64,000 nt of DNA, taken from JAJPHF01 sp035293805. Lineage in GTDB: Bacteria; Chloroflexota; UBA6077; JAJPHF01. Below the pieces are notes generated by a model, which worked only from the letters and a program-made list of their open reading frames with translations, had not been told where the DNA came from and ran no database searches. Position numbers and translations under genes: made by a program. The DNA lies in the NCBI GenBank assembly GCA_035293805.1, contig DATGMD010000020.1:39243-103242 (forward strand), read 5' to 3'. This document shows, one piece after another, positions 49,375 through 57,356 of this stretch (its first letter is position 1; every line of letters begins with the position of its first letter).

Positions 49375-50640
49375 ATGGCTGACGTCGATCCCGCGCTGAC
49401 CGGCACGGCGGGCGCCCCGCTGGCCCCGGCCGGCCCGGCCGAGGTGACCCCCGAGGACTACCGCGCGGGGTTCGGCGAAGACCTGCGCCGCACGCTCGAC
49501 CTGTCGACCTGGTCGGCCGGCGAGGACCTGAGCGACGTCTACCAGCGGCTCGAAGAGGAGATCGCGGCGGCGGTGGCGCAGGAGGGCGACCTGCAGGCCG
49601 CCATTCGCCGGCGCATCTTCCCCGAGCTGGCCGGCTATCCGGGGGCGCCGAAGGGCGCGGGCGTGTACCGCGCCAGCCCGGCGGCACTCAAGCGCGTGCA
49701 CCGGGGGCTGCTGTTCAACGGCGGCGTGGAGGGCTGCGACGGCACGCAGCAGACGCACGACACGCTGCCGCTGACGATCGCCCAGGTCGGCGTGAGCCTC
49801 GTGTCGTACCAGGGCAGCCAGGGCACCTGGGGCCAGCGGCTGTTTCGCCGCGACCTGCGCGTGGGCAGCGGCGACCTGGCGAGCGAGATGGTCGACGTCT
49901 TGCAGCGCCGCACCGCGCGCGGCGGCCAGAACCAGCCCGGCCGCCGCGACCGGCTGTCCGACCTGATGCGGCGCGGCATCATGACCTACGCCGAGCGCGC
50001 CATCCTGCTGGAGCGCTCCACGGCGGTGTGGCGGCTGGGCCACGGCAGCCCGGCGCCCTACGAGCTGATCACCGGCGCCGGGCTGCGCGACTTCATGGTC
50101 GAGTCCACGCGAGTCATCCGCGAGCTGGTCGAGGGCCACCAGAAGTTCGTCTTCGTCGCCAGCGAGCCGAGCGACCGGCTGCTGCTGACGATTGGACAGG
50201 CGCTGCGGCCGCTGGAGTACGCGATCGTGCGGCCGTACACCGACCAGATTCACACGATGATCGAGTACGGCGACTACCGCGGCAGCGCGAGCGTCGATAC
50301 GACGTGGGATGGCGTGAAGCTCACCCCGGCGGCGTGGATCAAGAAGTTCCGCGACGTGGTCGGGCCGCGAGTGGTGGTGGGCGTCTACCGCGCCACCCAC
50401 GCGGCGCCGGCCCAGGTGTTCTACGCCCACGTGGACCATGCCGACGTGGCGGCGCACGTCGTGCTGGCGGACAGCGTGCTGCAATGGCACCGCGGCTTCC
50501 CGCTGCTGCTCGACCTCGCGCACCACGTGTGCAGCGGTGTGTTCGGCGGCGACACGCTGTCCGGCCCCGTGGCGACGGCCTACGCCGACGCCGGCGCGCC
50601 CTGGCGCTACGCCAGCGAGCGCATGAGCCGCGCCCTGTAA
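49375..50640 (+). CDS. NurA-like nuclease-domain protein
   Basis: A 421-residue protein. GGVEGCDGTQQTHDT with D122-G-T is the first acidic motif of the NurA (RNase H-like) nuclease fold, followed by the strand TIAQVGVSLVSYQG. Later parts include TAYAERAILLERST-like ITYAERAILLERST (M in place of I), FVFVASEPSDRLLLTIGQAL, and a typical end WHRGFPLLLDLAHHVCSG. NurA partners with HerA to resect DNA ends in archaea and, in some bacteria, acts in phage defence. ATG 49375 follows AGAGGAG. It is 11 bases upstream of the HerA-like gene, so they are one operon. Confidence 0.8.
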   Translation: MADVDPALTGTAGAPLAPAGPAEVTPEDYRAGFGEDLRRTLDLSTWSAGEDLSDVYQRLEEEIAAAVAQEGDLQAAIRRRIFPELAGYPGAPKGAGVYRASPAALKRVHRGLLFNGGVEGCDGTQQTHDTLPLTIAQVGVSLVSYQGSQGTWGQRLFRRDLRVGSGDLASEMVDVLQRRTARGGQNQPGRRDRLSDLMRRGIMTYAERAILLERSTAVWRLGHGSPAPYELITGAGLRDFMVESTRVIRELVEGHQKFVFVASEPSDRLLLTIGQALRPLEYAIVRPYTDQIHTMIEYGDYRGSASVDTTWDGVKLTPAAWIKKFRDVVGPRVVVGVYRATHAAPAQVFYAHVDHADVAAHVVLADSVLQWHRGFPLLLDLAHHVCSGVFGGDTLSGPVATAYADAGAPWRYASERMSRAL

Positions 50641-50651
50641 GGAGACGAGCG

Positions 50652-52610
50652 ATGACCCTGCCCGATCCCGAGCCGGTGGCCCCGCGCGGCTACGACACGC
50701 CCGACGCGAGCGATGGCCTGCGCCCGCTAGCCGACGACTTCCTCGAGCGGCTGGACGGCGACGTGGGGGCGGCCGGCGGCGAGCTAGCGGCCGAGCGGGA
50801 GCGCGAGGGCGCCATCGGCGCCACGATGTTCGACTTGCCGAACAGCCAGGATGGCACCGTGACGGTGCTGCTGCCGCGTGAGAACATCCGGCTGGCGCCG
50901 TCGCAGGCGCTCGTGCGCATCAAGAGCCCCGGCCAGGGGAGCTACCTGGGGATCGTCACCGCCGGGCCGTTCGCCGAGCCGGACGCGCTGCGCGGCGACT
51001 CGCACATGCTGGTGACCGTCGCCACGCGCGGCGGCAACCTGCTGCCGCCCTACCACGGCCGTGTGCAGGTGACTCTGCTGGGCCAGGAGCAGCGCGACGG
51101 CACGCTCAGCCCGCCGCGCCTGCGGCCGCTGCCCAACAGCCCCGTGTTCGCGCTCGACGAGGCCGAGTCCGCGCGCCTGCTCCACTGCGCGGGCGACATC
51201 CGCCTCGGCCTCGTCGTCGGCTACGACAACCTCGTCGTCGGCGTGCCCTCGAAAGAGAAGGCAGTCCTGCCGCGCCACACCGCCGTGCTCGGTACCACCG
51301 GCGGCGGGAAGTCCACGACGATCGCACGGTTGGTGCAGCAGGCGCGGGCCGCGGGCATGGCGGTGATCCTGCTCGACGTGGAGGGCGAGTACACGCACCT
51401 GCACGAGCCGACCGACGACCAGCGCATGCTGACCGGGCTGGCCGAGCGCGGCCTGGCGCCGGGCGGTGTGCCCGCCCAGGACATGACGCTCTACCACCTC
51501 GTCGGCCGCGAGACGCGCAACCCCGACCACCCGAACCGCCGCGAGTTCTCGCTCCAGTTCGCCCGCCTGTCGCCCTACGCCCTGATCGACATTCTCGGGC
51601 TCAACGACGCCCAAGCCGACCGCTTTATCTTTGCCTACGACGTTGCCAAGGCGCTCATGCGCGACCTGGGCATCTTCCCGGCCAAGAGCGGGACCGAGGC
51701 CGAGCTGCGCCGGCAAGAAGAGTTGCTGAGTGACCTGGACGAGTTCGAGCGCGGCTACCCGCGCCTCTCGCTATCGCTCCTGATCGACGTAGTCGAGGCG
51801 TGCCTCTCTGCCGTCAACAAGACCGAGTTCGAGCCTTACAACGCGCGCCTCAAGGACGAGGACGGCCGGGCCGCGCTGAACGCGCACGTCCACGCGAAGA
51901 ACATGCCCGGCATTGCCAGCTCCTGGGGCAAACTGCTCAGCATCCTGCGCCGCCTCAACCGCCTGAAGGTGTTCTACCGCACCGAGGAGGAGGCCCTCGG
52001 CGGCCGCGGCGCTACCGGAGCGTCGGCCCGCCCCGTGAAGCCGCTCGACTACAAGGCGCTGCTCCAGCCCGGTCGCGTCTCCGTCTTCGACCTCTCCGAC
52101 TCGGGCATGTCCGAGCTGACGAACATCGTCATCGCCGACCTGCTGCGCGGCGTGCAGGAGGAGCAAGACGCTGCCTATCTGGCCTTCGAGCAGGCCCGCG
52201 CGCGCGACCCGCAGGCCGCGCCGCCCGCGCGCGCGCTGATAATCATCGAGGAGGCGCACGAGTTCCTGAGCCGCGAGCGCATCGAGAAGCTGCCGGTCCT
52301 GTTCCAGCAGGTGGCGCGGCTGGCGAAGCGCGGCCGCAAGCGGTGGCTGGGCCTGGTGTTCGTGACGCAACTACCGCAGAACCTGCCGCGCCAGGTGTTT
52401 GGCCTCGTCAACTCCTACGTCCTGCACAAGACGACCGACCCCGACGTGGTGAGCACGCTCCAGCGCACGGTGAGCGGCATCGACGACGGCCTGTGGCGCC
52501 AGCTCCCCGGCCTCGCCCCCGGCCAGGCCATCGTCTCCTTCCCGCACATGACCCGCCCCCTCCTCGTCTCGGTCGACCCGACGCCGGCGCTGCTGCGCCT
52601 GGTGGACTAG
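50652..52610 (+). CDS. herA: HerA-like hexameric DNA-translocase ATPase
   Basis: A 652-residue FtsK/HerA-superfamily ATPase. After an acidic head and a beta-rich HAS-barrel-like N domain (TVTVLLPRENIRLAPSQALV), Walker A is G214-TTGGGKST (214-222). A helical insertion follows. Walker B is LIIIEEAHEF (E533, E534), with the sensor/arginine region LVFVTQLPQNLPRQVF and the C-terminal KTTDPDVVSTLQRT with a candidate arginine finger. It likely threads DNA to the NurA-like nuclease. GGAGACGAGC lies before ATG 50652. It is the last gene of the 47550-52610 run; a HicA remnant begins five bases after its stop. Confidence 0.9.
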   Translation: MTLPDPEPVAPRGYDTPDASDGLRPLADDFLERLDGDVGAAGGELAAEREREGAIGATMFDLPNSQDGTVTVLLPRENIRLAPSQALVRIKSPGQGSYLGIVTAGPFAEPDALRGDSHMLVTVATRGGNLLPPYHGRVQVTLLGQEQRDGTLSPPRLRPLPNSPVFALDEAESARLLHCAGDIRLGLVVGYDNLVVGVPSKEKAVLPRHTAVLGTTGGGKSTTIARLVQQARAAGMAVILLDVEGEYTHLHEPTDDQRMLTGLAERGLAPGGVPAQDMTLYHLVGRETRNPDHPNRREFSLQFARLSPYALIDILGLNDAQADRFIFAYDVAKALMRDLGIFPAKSGTEAELRRQEELLSDLDEFERGYPRLSLSLLIDVVEACLSAVNKTEFEPYNARLKDEDGRAALNAHVHAKNMPGIASSWGKLLSILRRLNRLKVFYRTEEEALGGRGATGASARPVKPLDYKALLQPGRVSVFDLSDSGMSELTNIVIADLLRGVQEEQDAAYLAFEQARARDPQAAPPARALIIIEEAHEFLSRERIEKLPVLFQQVARLAKRGRKRWLGLVFVTQLPQNLPRQVFGLVNSYVLHKTTDPDVVSTLQRTVSGIDDGLWRQLPGLAPGQAIVSFPHMTRPLLVSVDPTPALLRLVD

Positions 52611-52614
52611 CAGT

Positions 52615-52665
52615 ATTCTCATTCAAGCCGGGCTTACGGTCGAGGAGTTCCAGGGGCTGCTCTAA
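52615..52665 (+). pseudogene. HicA toxin remnant (C-terminal 16 residues)
   Basis: Directly after the HerA-like gene the plus strand reads ILIQAGLTVEEFQGLL and a TAA at 52663-52665. I-L-x-Q-A-G-L-x-(V/I)-E-E-F-x-x-L-L is the usual end of HicA mRNA interferases. The rest of hicA, including the catalytic His, is absent, so the toxin has been removed by a deletion whose border coincides with the herA stop. The intact hicB-like gene follows 11 bases later, in the normal hicA-hicB order. Confidence 0.75.
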
Positions 52666-52676
52666 CAGGAGGCACT

Positions 52677-52907
52677 ATGCTGCGCTACACGGTCGTCCTA
52701 ATCCCGGAACCCGAGGAAGGCGGGTTCAGCGTGCTGGTGCCTGTGCTCCCAGGCTGCGTGACCCAGGGCGAAACCGTCGACGAGGCACTGGCCAACGCGC
52801 GCGAGGCGATCCAGCTTCACGTGCGAGCACTGGAACGACACGGCGAGCCGGTGCCTGAGGAAAGCGACCAGCCGCAGATAGCCACCGTCGAGGTACAGCC
52901 GGCCTGA
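52677..52907 (+). CDS. hicB: HicB-type antitoxin, orphaned
   Basis: A 76-residue protein: YTVVLIPEPEEGGFSVLVPV, LPGCVTQGETVDEALANARE and AIQLHVRALERHGEPVP form the partial RNase H-like fold of HicB (UPF0150). The C-terminal DNA-binding tail of longer HicB proteins is missing, as in many short versions. AGGAGG lies eight bases before ATG 52677. The partner toxin upstream is only a fragment, so this gene may persist as a free regulator or relic. A second HicB-like gene is at 54647. Confidence 0.88.
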   Translation: MLRYTVVLIPEPEEGGFSVLVPVLPGCVTQGETVDEALANAREAIQLHVRALERHGEPVPEESDQPQIATVEVQPA

Positions 52908-52930
52908 GCTGGGTGGCACATGACCACTGC

Positions 52931-53300
52931 TCAGGCGGCCGGGTCGACGCCCAGGAGGAGCGGTCTGGTGAGCAAGCGCGGCCGAGGCGGGGCGAGACGC
53001 GGGAGCGGCTCCGTCGGCCCCCAGCGATGCGCGCGGCATAGCTCGCGCGTGACAATCGTGACGACGGTATGACCACGGACCAGCGCGCATACGCCCGGCC
53101 GGCAGGCCCAGTAGACGAAGCACAGGCCCGGCGCGGGAGCCGCCGTCGTCCAGTGACGCGGCGTGGGGCGCCGGCGGCCGCCGGCTAGGAACGCGCGCAG
53201 CGCGGTGTGGGCCGCGAGTGGAGGCGCCGCGCTCGACGCGCTCTTGCCAGCGCTCGACGGCGTGCCGCGAGATGATCCGAGTGCGGGCAGCAGGCTGCAT
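52931..53300 (-). pseudogene. Frameshifted small gene (ISRHAVERWQERV family)
   Basis: From ATG 53300 (CGGAGG nine bases upstream) the minus strand encodes RTRIISRHAVERWQERVERG, a start seen in a widespread small uncharacterised family. A few codons later the sensible frame is another one: LAAHTALRAFLAGGRRRPTP, then LCFVYWACRPGVCALVRGHT and VVTIVTRELCRAHRWGP, ending at 52931-52933. The two halves together give a protein of the expected order, so an indel near 53215-53225 has broken the gene (or the sequence has an error there). Neither frame alone makes a plausible protein. Function of the family is unknown. Confidence 0.6.
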
Positions 53301-53469
53301 GGCGTGCCTCCGGGAGCAAAGTAGCGGGCGCTCCGGCCCGCTCACTCTCTGTTCCCACTCGGCGGCGAAAGCTCGACGCCCCAGGCCTGCTTGACGAGAC
53401 ATGGCGCGGGGCCAGAACATGGGAGTACGGAGGATGAAGCGGCGTTCCCGGAAGTGAGGTAGGATACTC

Positions 53470-53727
53470 GTGGACGATGCCTTCATCGCACGATACGTGG
53501 AGGAGGCCCCCGATCACCCCGGGCCAGCCAACGCGCGGCTCGCCGACTCGGGCGTACCGATCTGGGCGCTGATCGGCTATCTCCGGGCCGCCGCGCACGG
53601 GGACGTCGCGCAAGCAGCGGCAGACTACCGAGTGCCCGTCGAGGCTGTTCGGGCCGCCGTCGCCTACTACGAGCGCGCGTGCAACCGCCCTCTCATCGAC
53701 GCCCTGATCGCCCTGAACGCGGCGTAG
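53470..53727 (+). CDS. DUF433-family protein, probable antitoxin without toxin
   Basis: An 85-residue helical protein. ARLADSGVPIWALIGYLRAA, GDVAQAAADYRVPVEAVRAA and VAYYERACNRPLIDALI resemble DUF433 (VapB-like, winged-helix) antitoxins with their I/V-W-x-L-I-x-Y and A-V-x-Y-Y-x-x-H blocks. GTG 53470 follows GAGGTAGGATACTC. The usual partner (DUF5615 PIN-like toxin) is not found downstream, so it seems solitary. Compare the complete pair at 57439-58088. Confidence 0.75.
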   Translation: MDDAFIARYVEEAPDHPGPANARLADSGVPIWALIGYLRAAAHGDVAQAAADYRVPVEAVRAAVAYYERACNRPLIDALIALNAA

Positions 53728-53759
53728 CCGCTCGGTGGCTGCCCTCTAACGGGAGATAG

Positions 53760-54563
53760 CTATTGCCCGGTGAAGCGCGGCAGGCGCTTCTCGCGGAACG
53801 CGCGGACGCCCTCGGCGAAGTCGGCGGTGAGGACGTAGCGGGTGGCCAGCTCGGCGTCGTCGGCGGCGGTGGCGAGGCCGGGGTCGTCCAGGCAGCGGTT
53901 CACCGTCTCCTTCGCCCAACGCACCGTGAGCGGCGCGTTCGCCGCGATGCGCGCCGCTAGGTCGCGCCCGAACTCCGTCACGACCGCCAGCGGCACGACG
54001 TAGTCCACCAGCCCGACGCGCAGCGCCTCCTCGGCCTCCAGCAGCCGCGCCGTCATCAGGAGGTCCTTCGCCCGCGATGGCCCGACGAGCGCCACCAGGC
54101 GGCGAATGTGGCGCTGGCCGATCGTGATGTTCAGCTTCGCCGCCGGGATGCCGACGCGCGACGTGTCGGCGGCCACGCGCAGGTCGCAGGCGATGGCCAG
54201 CTCGCAGCCGGCGCCCACCGCGTAGCCGTGGATCAGCGCGATCGTCGGCTGGGGCAGGCCCTCCACCAGGCTCATGGTGTCGGTGACGAGGTGGTAGGCC
54301 GCGACGGCGCCCTCGCGGCTGCTGCGCGTCTCGCCGAACTCCGTCACGTCGGCGCCCGACGCCAGCGCCCGCTCGCCCGCGCCGCGGAACAGCACGACGC
54401 GCACGTCGTCGGCCGCCGCCAGCTCGCGCAGCCGCCGCTGGAGCGTGTGCCACATCTCGGTAGTGATCGCGTTGCGGGCGCGCGGACGATTGAAGACGAT
54501 CGTCGCCACGTCGCCGTCGCGCTCCAGTAGCAGCGGCGCCTCGCTGCCTCGCTCGCTCTGCAC
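53760..54563 (-). CDS. Enoyl-CoA hydratase/isomerase family protein
   Basis: A 267-residue crotonase-fold enzyme. DGDVATIVFNRPRARNAITT, FRGAGERALASGADVTEFG (first oxyanion-hole strand) and IALIHGYAVGAGCELAIACD (second oxyanion-hole Gly) are the key regions; the family catalytic Glu position reads GIPAAKLNITIGQRHIRRLV, so classical hydratase chemistry is uncertain and an isomerase or thioesterase role is possible. GTG 54563 is chosen because GGAGG lies nine bases upstream; a TTG at 54584 is possible. It probably takes part in acyl-CoA breakdown linked to the surrounding catabolic genes. Confidence 0.9.
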   Translation of the reverse strand: MQSERGSEAPLLLERDGDVATIVFNRPRARNAITTEMWHTLQRRLRELAAADDVRVVLFRGAGERALASGADVTEFGETRSSREGAVAAYHLVTDTMSLVEGLPQPTIALIHGYAVGAGCELAIACDLRVAADTSRVGIPAAKLNITIGQRHIRRLVALVGPSRAKDLLMTARLLEAEEALRVGLVDYVVPLAVVTEFGRDLAARIAANAPLTVRWAKETVNRCLDDPGLATAADDAELATRYVLTADFAEGVRAFREKRLPRFTGQ

Positions 54564-54646
54564 GAGGGTCTGCCTCCACGCCAAGTCATGCGCTCGCGGG
54601 GACTGCCGGTCCGCTTTCCTTGACGGATCGGGCGCGGGTCTGATGG

Positions 54647-54862
54647 CTATACGTCGAGAACACAGAGCAGGGCCGGGCCATCTGCCTCGGGAATCTCCTC
54701 GTCATGGGCAGCCAGGGCTTCGATCCTCAGTTGAATGGCGTCGCGCGCCATCTCCAGGGCCTCTTCCACGGAGTCGCCCTGCGTGACGCAGCCGGGAAGC
54801 GCGGGCACGACGACGGCATACCCGCCGGCATCAGGCATCAGCACGACGGCGTAACGACGCAT
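54647..54862 (-). CDS. HicB-type antitoxin, second copy
   Basis: A 71-residue protein: YAVVLMPDAGGYAVVVPALP, GCVTQGDSVEEALEMARDAI and QLRIEALAAHDEEIPEA are nearly the same as the HicB at 52677-52907 (shared L-P-G-C-V-T-Q-G and E-A-L-x-x-A-R-(D/E)-A-I-Q-L). AGGAGG is placed before ATG 54862. No HicA gene is adjacent; upstream is a tandem duplication of its own leader (54854-54920). It is likely an orphan antitoxin or regulator. Confidence 0.85.
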   Translation of the reverse strand: MRRYAVVLMPDAGGYAVVVPALPGCVTQGDSVEEALEMARDAIQLRIEALAAHDEEIPEADGPALLCVLDV

Positions 54863-54920
54863 CGCGCCTCCTACTGCAATGCACGGAGTAGCGACGCGTC
54901 GCGCCTCCTGCAGTGCATTG
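54854..54920. repeat. Imperfect tandem duplication of the hicB-like leader and start region
   Basis: The block ACGACGCATCGCGCCTCCTA... at 54854-54884 recurs as GCGACGCGTCGCGCCTCCTG... at 54891-54920, about 37 bases away. On the minus strand both contain AGGAGGCGCG; the nearer one is followed by ATG (the real start), the farther one by ACG. The duplication includes TGCAATGCAC/TGCAGTGCAT, which could be an operator. Confidence 0.5.
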
Positions 54921-55094
54921 TACGGCGCCAGGGGCGGCCCCCAGCACCTGGCGGTCGGTCGCGTGGTCCGGCCGTCTGCGCCGGACGACGGCTCTCTGCC
55001 AATGCCTTCTCTTGTAGGGGCGCTGCGTGCGGCGCCCTGCCCGGTCGCCACCCGGCCCAGTGTCCCAACAAATCCGGTGACGAGGCGTCCCTCC

Positions 55095-55128
55095 CCCTCT
55101 CCCCCTGGCAGAGGGCCGGGGTGAGGGC
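55095..55128 (+). repeat. 34-bp dispersed repeat, copy 2
   Basis: Begins CCCTCTCCCCCTGGCAGAGG and ends GCCGGGGTGAGGGC; differs by one or two bases from the copies at 34644-34677 and 55147-55180. The next copy starts 52 bases later, so the two form a tandem with a short spacer (GTCTTCCCTCGTCCCTCC). Confidence 0.8.
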
Positions 55129-55146
55129 GTCTTCCCTCGTCCCTCC

Positions 55147-55180
55147 CCCTCTCCCCCTGGGAGAGGGCCGGGGTGAGGGC
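55147..55180 (+). repeat. 34-bp dispersed repeat, copy 3
   Basis: Begins CCCTCTCCCCCTGGGAGAGG and ends GCCGGGGTGAGGGC. Its first 21 bases are an inverted repeat (CCCTCTCCC/GGGAGAGGG). It is 52 bases after copy 2 and almost identical to it. The family looks REP-like: short, GC-rich, intergenic, palindromic. Confidence 0.8.
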
Positions 55181-55635
55181 CCGCCTCAGCAACGGAACCG
55201 TCAGCCCAACTCGACTGTCCGGCCGCGAGGCGCGCAGGAGAGCGCCCGCTAGCTCGCGCGACGTGGTCGCCGTCCCTGCCCGTACACGCCTCTCACCCTG
55301 CCCGCCGCCCGCGCCCGGCCCGGGGCTGCCCCCGCCGGCCCGGCCCGCGGCGGAACAGCGGAGGAGTATCGTACGGGGTAAACGATGCGGCCTTCCGCGC
55401 CCGACGAGCATGCGCAGACCCGCGCCCGGCCTAGCAGTTAACCACCCGGTAAAGGAGCATCGTTTGACCGTTCCTCGGATAACTTCAGGCACGCGCGAAG
55501 GTTTCGCCCGCGCGATCGCGGGTGCTGCTCCACCGCGCCGCAAGAACGGAGGAGACACCCCGCGCGGGGTCAAGCGCTGCGCGGCGCGTGGCGGACGTGC
55601 TAGCATACGGGCACCACAGCAGGAGGGTGGAGAGC

Positions 55636-56091
55636 ATGCTGAAGGTTCAGGGCGTCACCCATTGGTCGATCCCCGTCAACGATCTGGCGGAGGCCGAGGC
55701 GTTCTACCGCGACGTGCTGGGGCTGGAGTACCGCGGGCGGCTCGGCAACTCCGGCATGGCGTGCGTCCGCGCCGGCGACCACGAGATCCTGCTCACGGAG
55801 CGCAAGGACAAGATTCGCCGCACGCCCGACCAGGACAACCGCCTGCACCACTCGTTCACGGTATCGCCGGAGGAGTGGGAAAAGGGCGTGAAGCTGTTCG
55901 CGGAGCGGGGCATCGAGATGATCCAGCTCGAGTACCGCGAGCAAGGCTTCTTCACGGGCCGCGAGCTGTACTTCCTCGACCCGTCGGGCAACGTGCTGGA
56001 GATCCGCGACCCCACCTGGCAGCCCGGCATGCCCAAGCCCTCAATCGACGAGATCGTCGGCAAGACTGCCTCGGGCAGCACCTCGGCGTGA
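55636..56091 (+). CDS. Single-domain VOC protein (glyoxalase/dioxygenase fold)
   Basis: A 151-residue protein: VTHWSIPVNDLAEAEAFYRD with VLGLEYRGRLGNSGMACVRA, NRLHHSFTVSPEEWEKGVKL and LYFLDPSGNVLEIRDPTW give the standard beta-alpha-beta-beta-beta pairs. Candidate metal ligands are the His in VTHW, the His in LHHSF and the Glu in VLEIRD. Function could be glyoxalase, epimerase or ring dioxygenase. ATG 55636 follows AGGAGGGTGGAGAG. The LhgO-like gene begins 26 bases after its stop, so they share an operon. Confidence 0.88.
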   Translation: MLKVQGVTHWSIPVNDLAEAEAFYRDVLGLEYRGRLGNSGMACVRAGDHEILLTERKDKIRRTPDQDNRLHHSFTVSPEEWEKGVKLFAERGIEMIQLEYREQGFFTGRELYFLDPSGNVLEIRDPTWQPGMPKPSIDEIVGKTASGSTSA

Positions 56092-56116
56092 GCCTGGTCG
56101 GCAGCGAGGGTTGCCG

Positions 56117-57346
56117 GTGAGCCGCTACGACCTGGTAGTGATCGGCGCCGGGATTCTGGGGCTGGCGAGCGCGCGCGAGCTGCTGCGCCGCCACCCGCGC
56201 TTGCGCCTGGCCGTGCTCGACAAGGAGCACCGCATCGGCCAGCACCAGACGGGGCATAACAGCGGCGTCATCCACTCGGGCATCTACTACGCGCCCGGCT
56301 CGTTCAAGGCGCGGCTGTGCGTGCAGGGCGGGCGCGACCTGTACGCCTACTGCGCCGAGAAGGGCATCCCTACCGAGCGCTGCGGCAAGGTGATCGTCGC
56401 GGCCGACGAGAGCGAGCTGCCGCGGCTCGACGAGCTGATGCGGCGCGGCCAGGCGAACGGCGTCGCGGGGCTGGAGTTCGTCGGCCCCGAGCGGCTGCGC
56501 GAGCTGGAGCCGGCCTGCGTGGGCGTGCGCGCGATCTGGTCGCCGAACACCGGCATCGTGGACTACGACCGGGTGGCCGCGGCCTACGCCGACGACGTGC
56601 GCGCGGCGGGCGGCGAAATCTTGCCGGGGCGCCGCGTGCAGGCGATCCGCCGGCGCACGAGCGGCGTGCTGCTGGAGACGCCGGTAGGCGACGTGGAGGC
56701 GCGGCGCGTGGTGGCCTGCGCGGGACTGTACGCCGACCGCGTGGCGCGGCTGACCGGCGGCCCGCCCGACCCGCGCATCGTGCCCTTCCGCGGCGACTAC
56801 TGGGTGCTGCGGCCGGAGCAGCGCCACCTGGCGCGTAACCTGATCTACCCCGTGCCCGACCCCGCGTTCCCGTTCCTTGGCGTCCACTTCACGCGCCGCA
56901 TCACCGACGGCGCGGTGTGGCTCGGGCCGAACGCCGTGCTGGCCTTCGCTCGCGAGGGCTACCGCCGCTCCGACGTGAACCTGCCGGAGCTGGCTGAGGC
57001 GCTGAGCTACCGCGGCTTCCAGAAGCTCGCGGCGAAGTACTGGCGCATGGGCTGGGAGGAGATGGTGCGCGACTACAGCAAGGCCGCGTTCCTGCGCTCG
57101 CTCCAGCGCTACGTGCCGCGGCTCACGGCGGCCGACCTGCTGCCCGGCCCCTCGGGCGTGCGCGCCCAGGCGCTCGACGCCGACGGGCAGCTCGTGGACG
57201 ACTTCGTGGTGAACGTGCAAGACGATCAGGTAGTCCACATCCGCAACGCCCCCTCGCCCGCCGCCACCTCCTCGCTCGCCATCGGACGCCTGGTGGCCGA
57301 CAAGGCCGACGAGGTCTTCGGCTTCGAAACGGCCGCCGCCGTCTAG
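56117..57346 (+). CDS. lhgO: L-2-hydroxyglutarate oxidase-like FAD oxidoreductase (DAO family)
   Basis: A 409-residue flavoenzyme. The N-terminal RYDLVVIGAGILGLASAREL is the FAD Rossmann motif (G-A-G-I-L-G). HQTGHNSGVIHSGIYYAPGS is the LhgO/YgaF signature near the flavin, and VACAGLYADRVARL, IVPFRGDYWVL and IRNAPSPAATSSLAIGR follow. LhgO feeds electrons from L-2-hydroxyglutarate to the quinone pool; a broader 2-hydroxyacid or amino acid substrate cannot be excluded. GTG 56117 is preferred (GAGGG six bases upstream) over the in-frame TTG at 56111. Confidence 0.88.
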   Translation: MSRYDLVVIGAGILGLASARELLRRHPRLRLAVLDKEHRIGQHQTGHNSGVIHSGIYYAPGSFKARLCVQGGRDLYAYCAEKGIPTERCGKVIVAADESELPRLDELMRRGQANGVAGLEFVGPERLRELEPACVGVRAIWSPNTGIVDYDRVAAAYADDVRAAGGEILPGRRVQAIRRRTSGVLLETPVGDVEARRVVACAGLYADRVARLTGGPPDPRIVPFRGDYWVLRPEQRHLARNLIYPVPDPAFPFLGVHFTRRITDGAVWLGPNAVLAFAREGYRRSDVNLPELAEALSYRGFQKLAAKYWRMGWEEMVRDYSKAAFLRSLQRYVPRLTAADLLPGPSGVRAQALDADGQLVDDFVVNVQDDQVVHIRNAPSPAATSSLAIGRLVADKADEVFGFETAAAV

Positions 57347-57356
57347 CAGGCTGCGC

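Larger units (their letters stand above)
54863..55635. other. Repeat-rich intergenic region without supported gene
   Basis: This 773-base region between the HicB-like gene (minus) and a VOC gene (plus) shows no coding stretch that I recognise. It contains the leader duplication (54854-54920), two 34-base repeats (55095-55128 and 55147-55180), and near the right end TAGCAT (about 55609) as a possible -10 box for the VOC gene. It may mark an old insertion or deletion site. Confidence 0.5.

Noticed and set aside
55095..55180. Two repeats with short spacer as a mini-CRISPR
   Set aside because: Only two copies, spacer of 18 bases, and single copies occur elsewhere; fits a REP-like element better.
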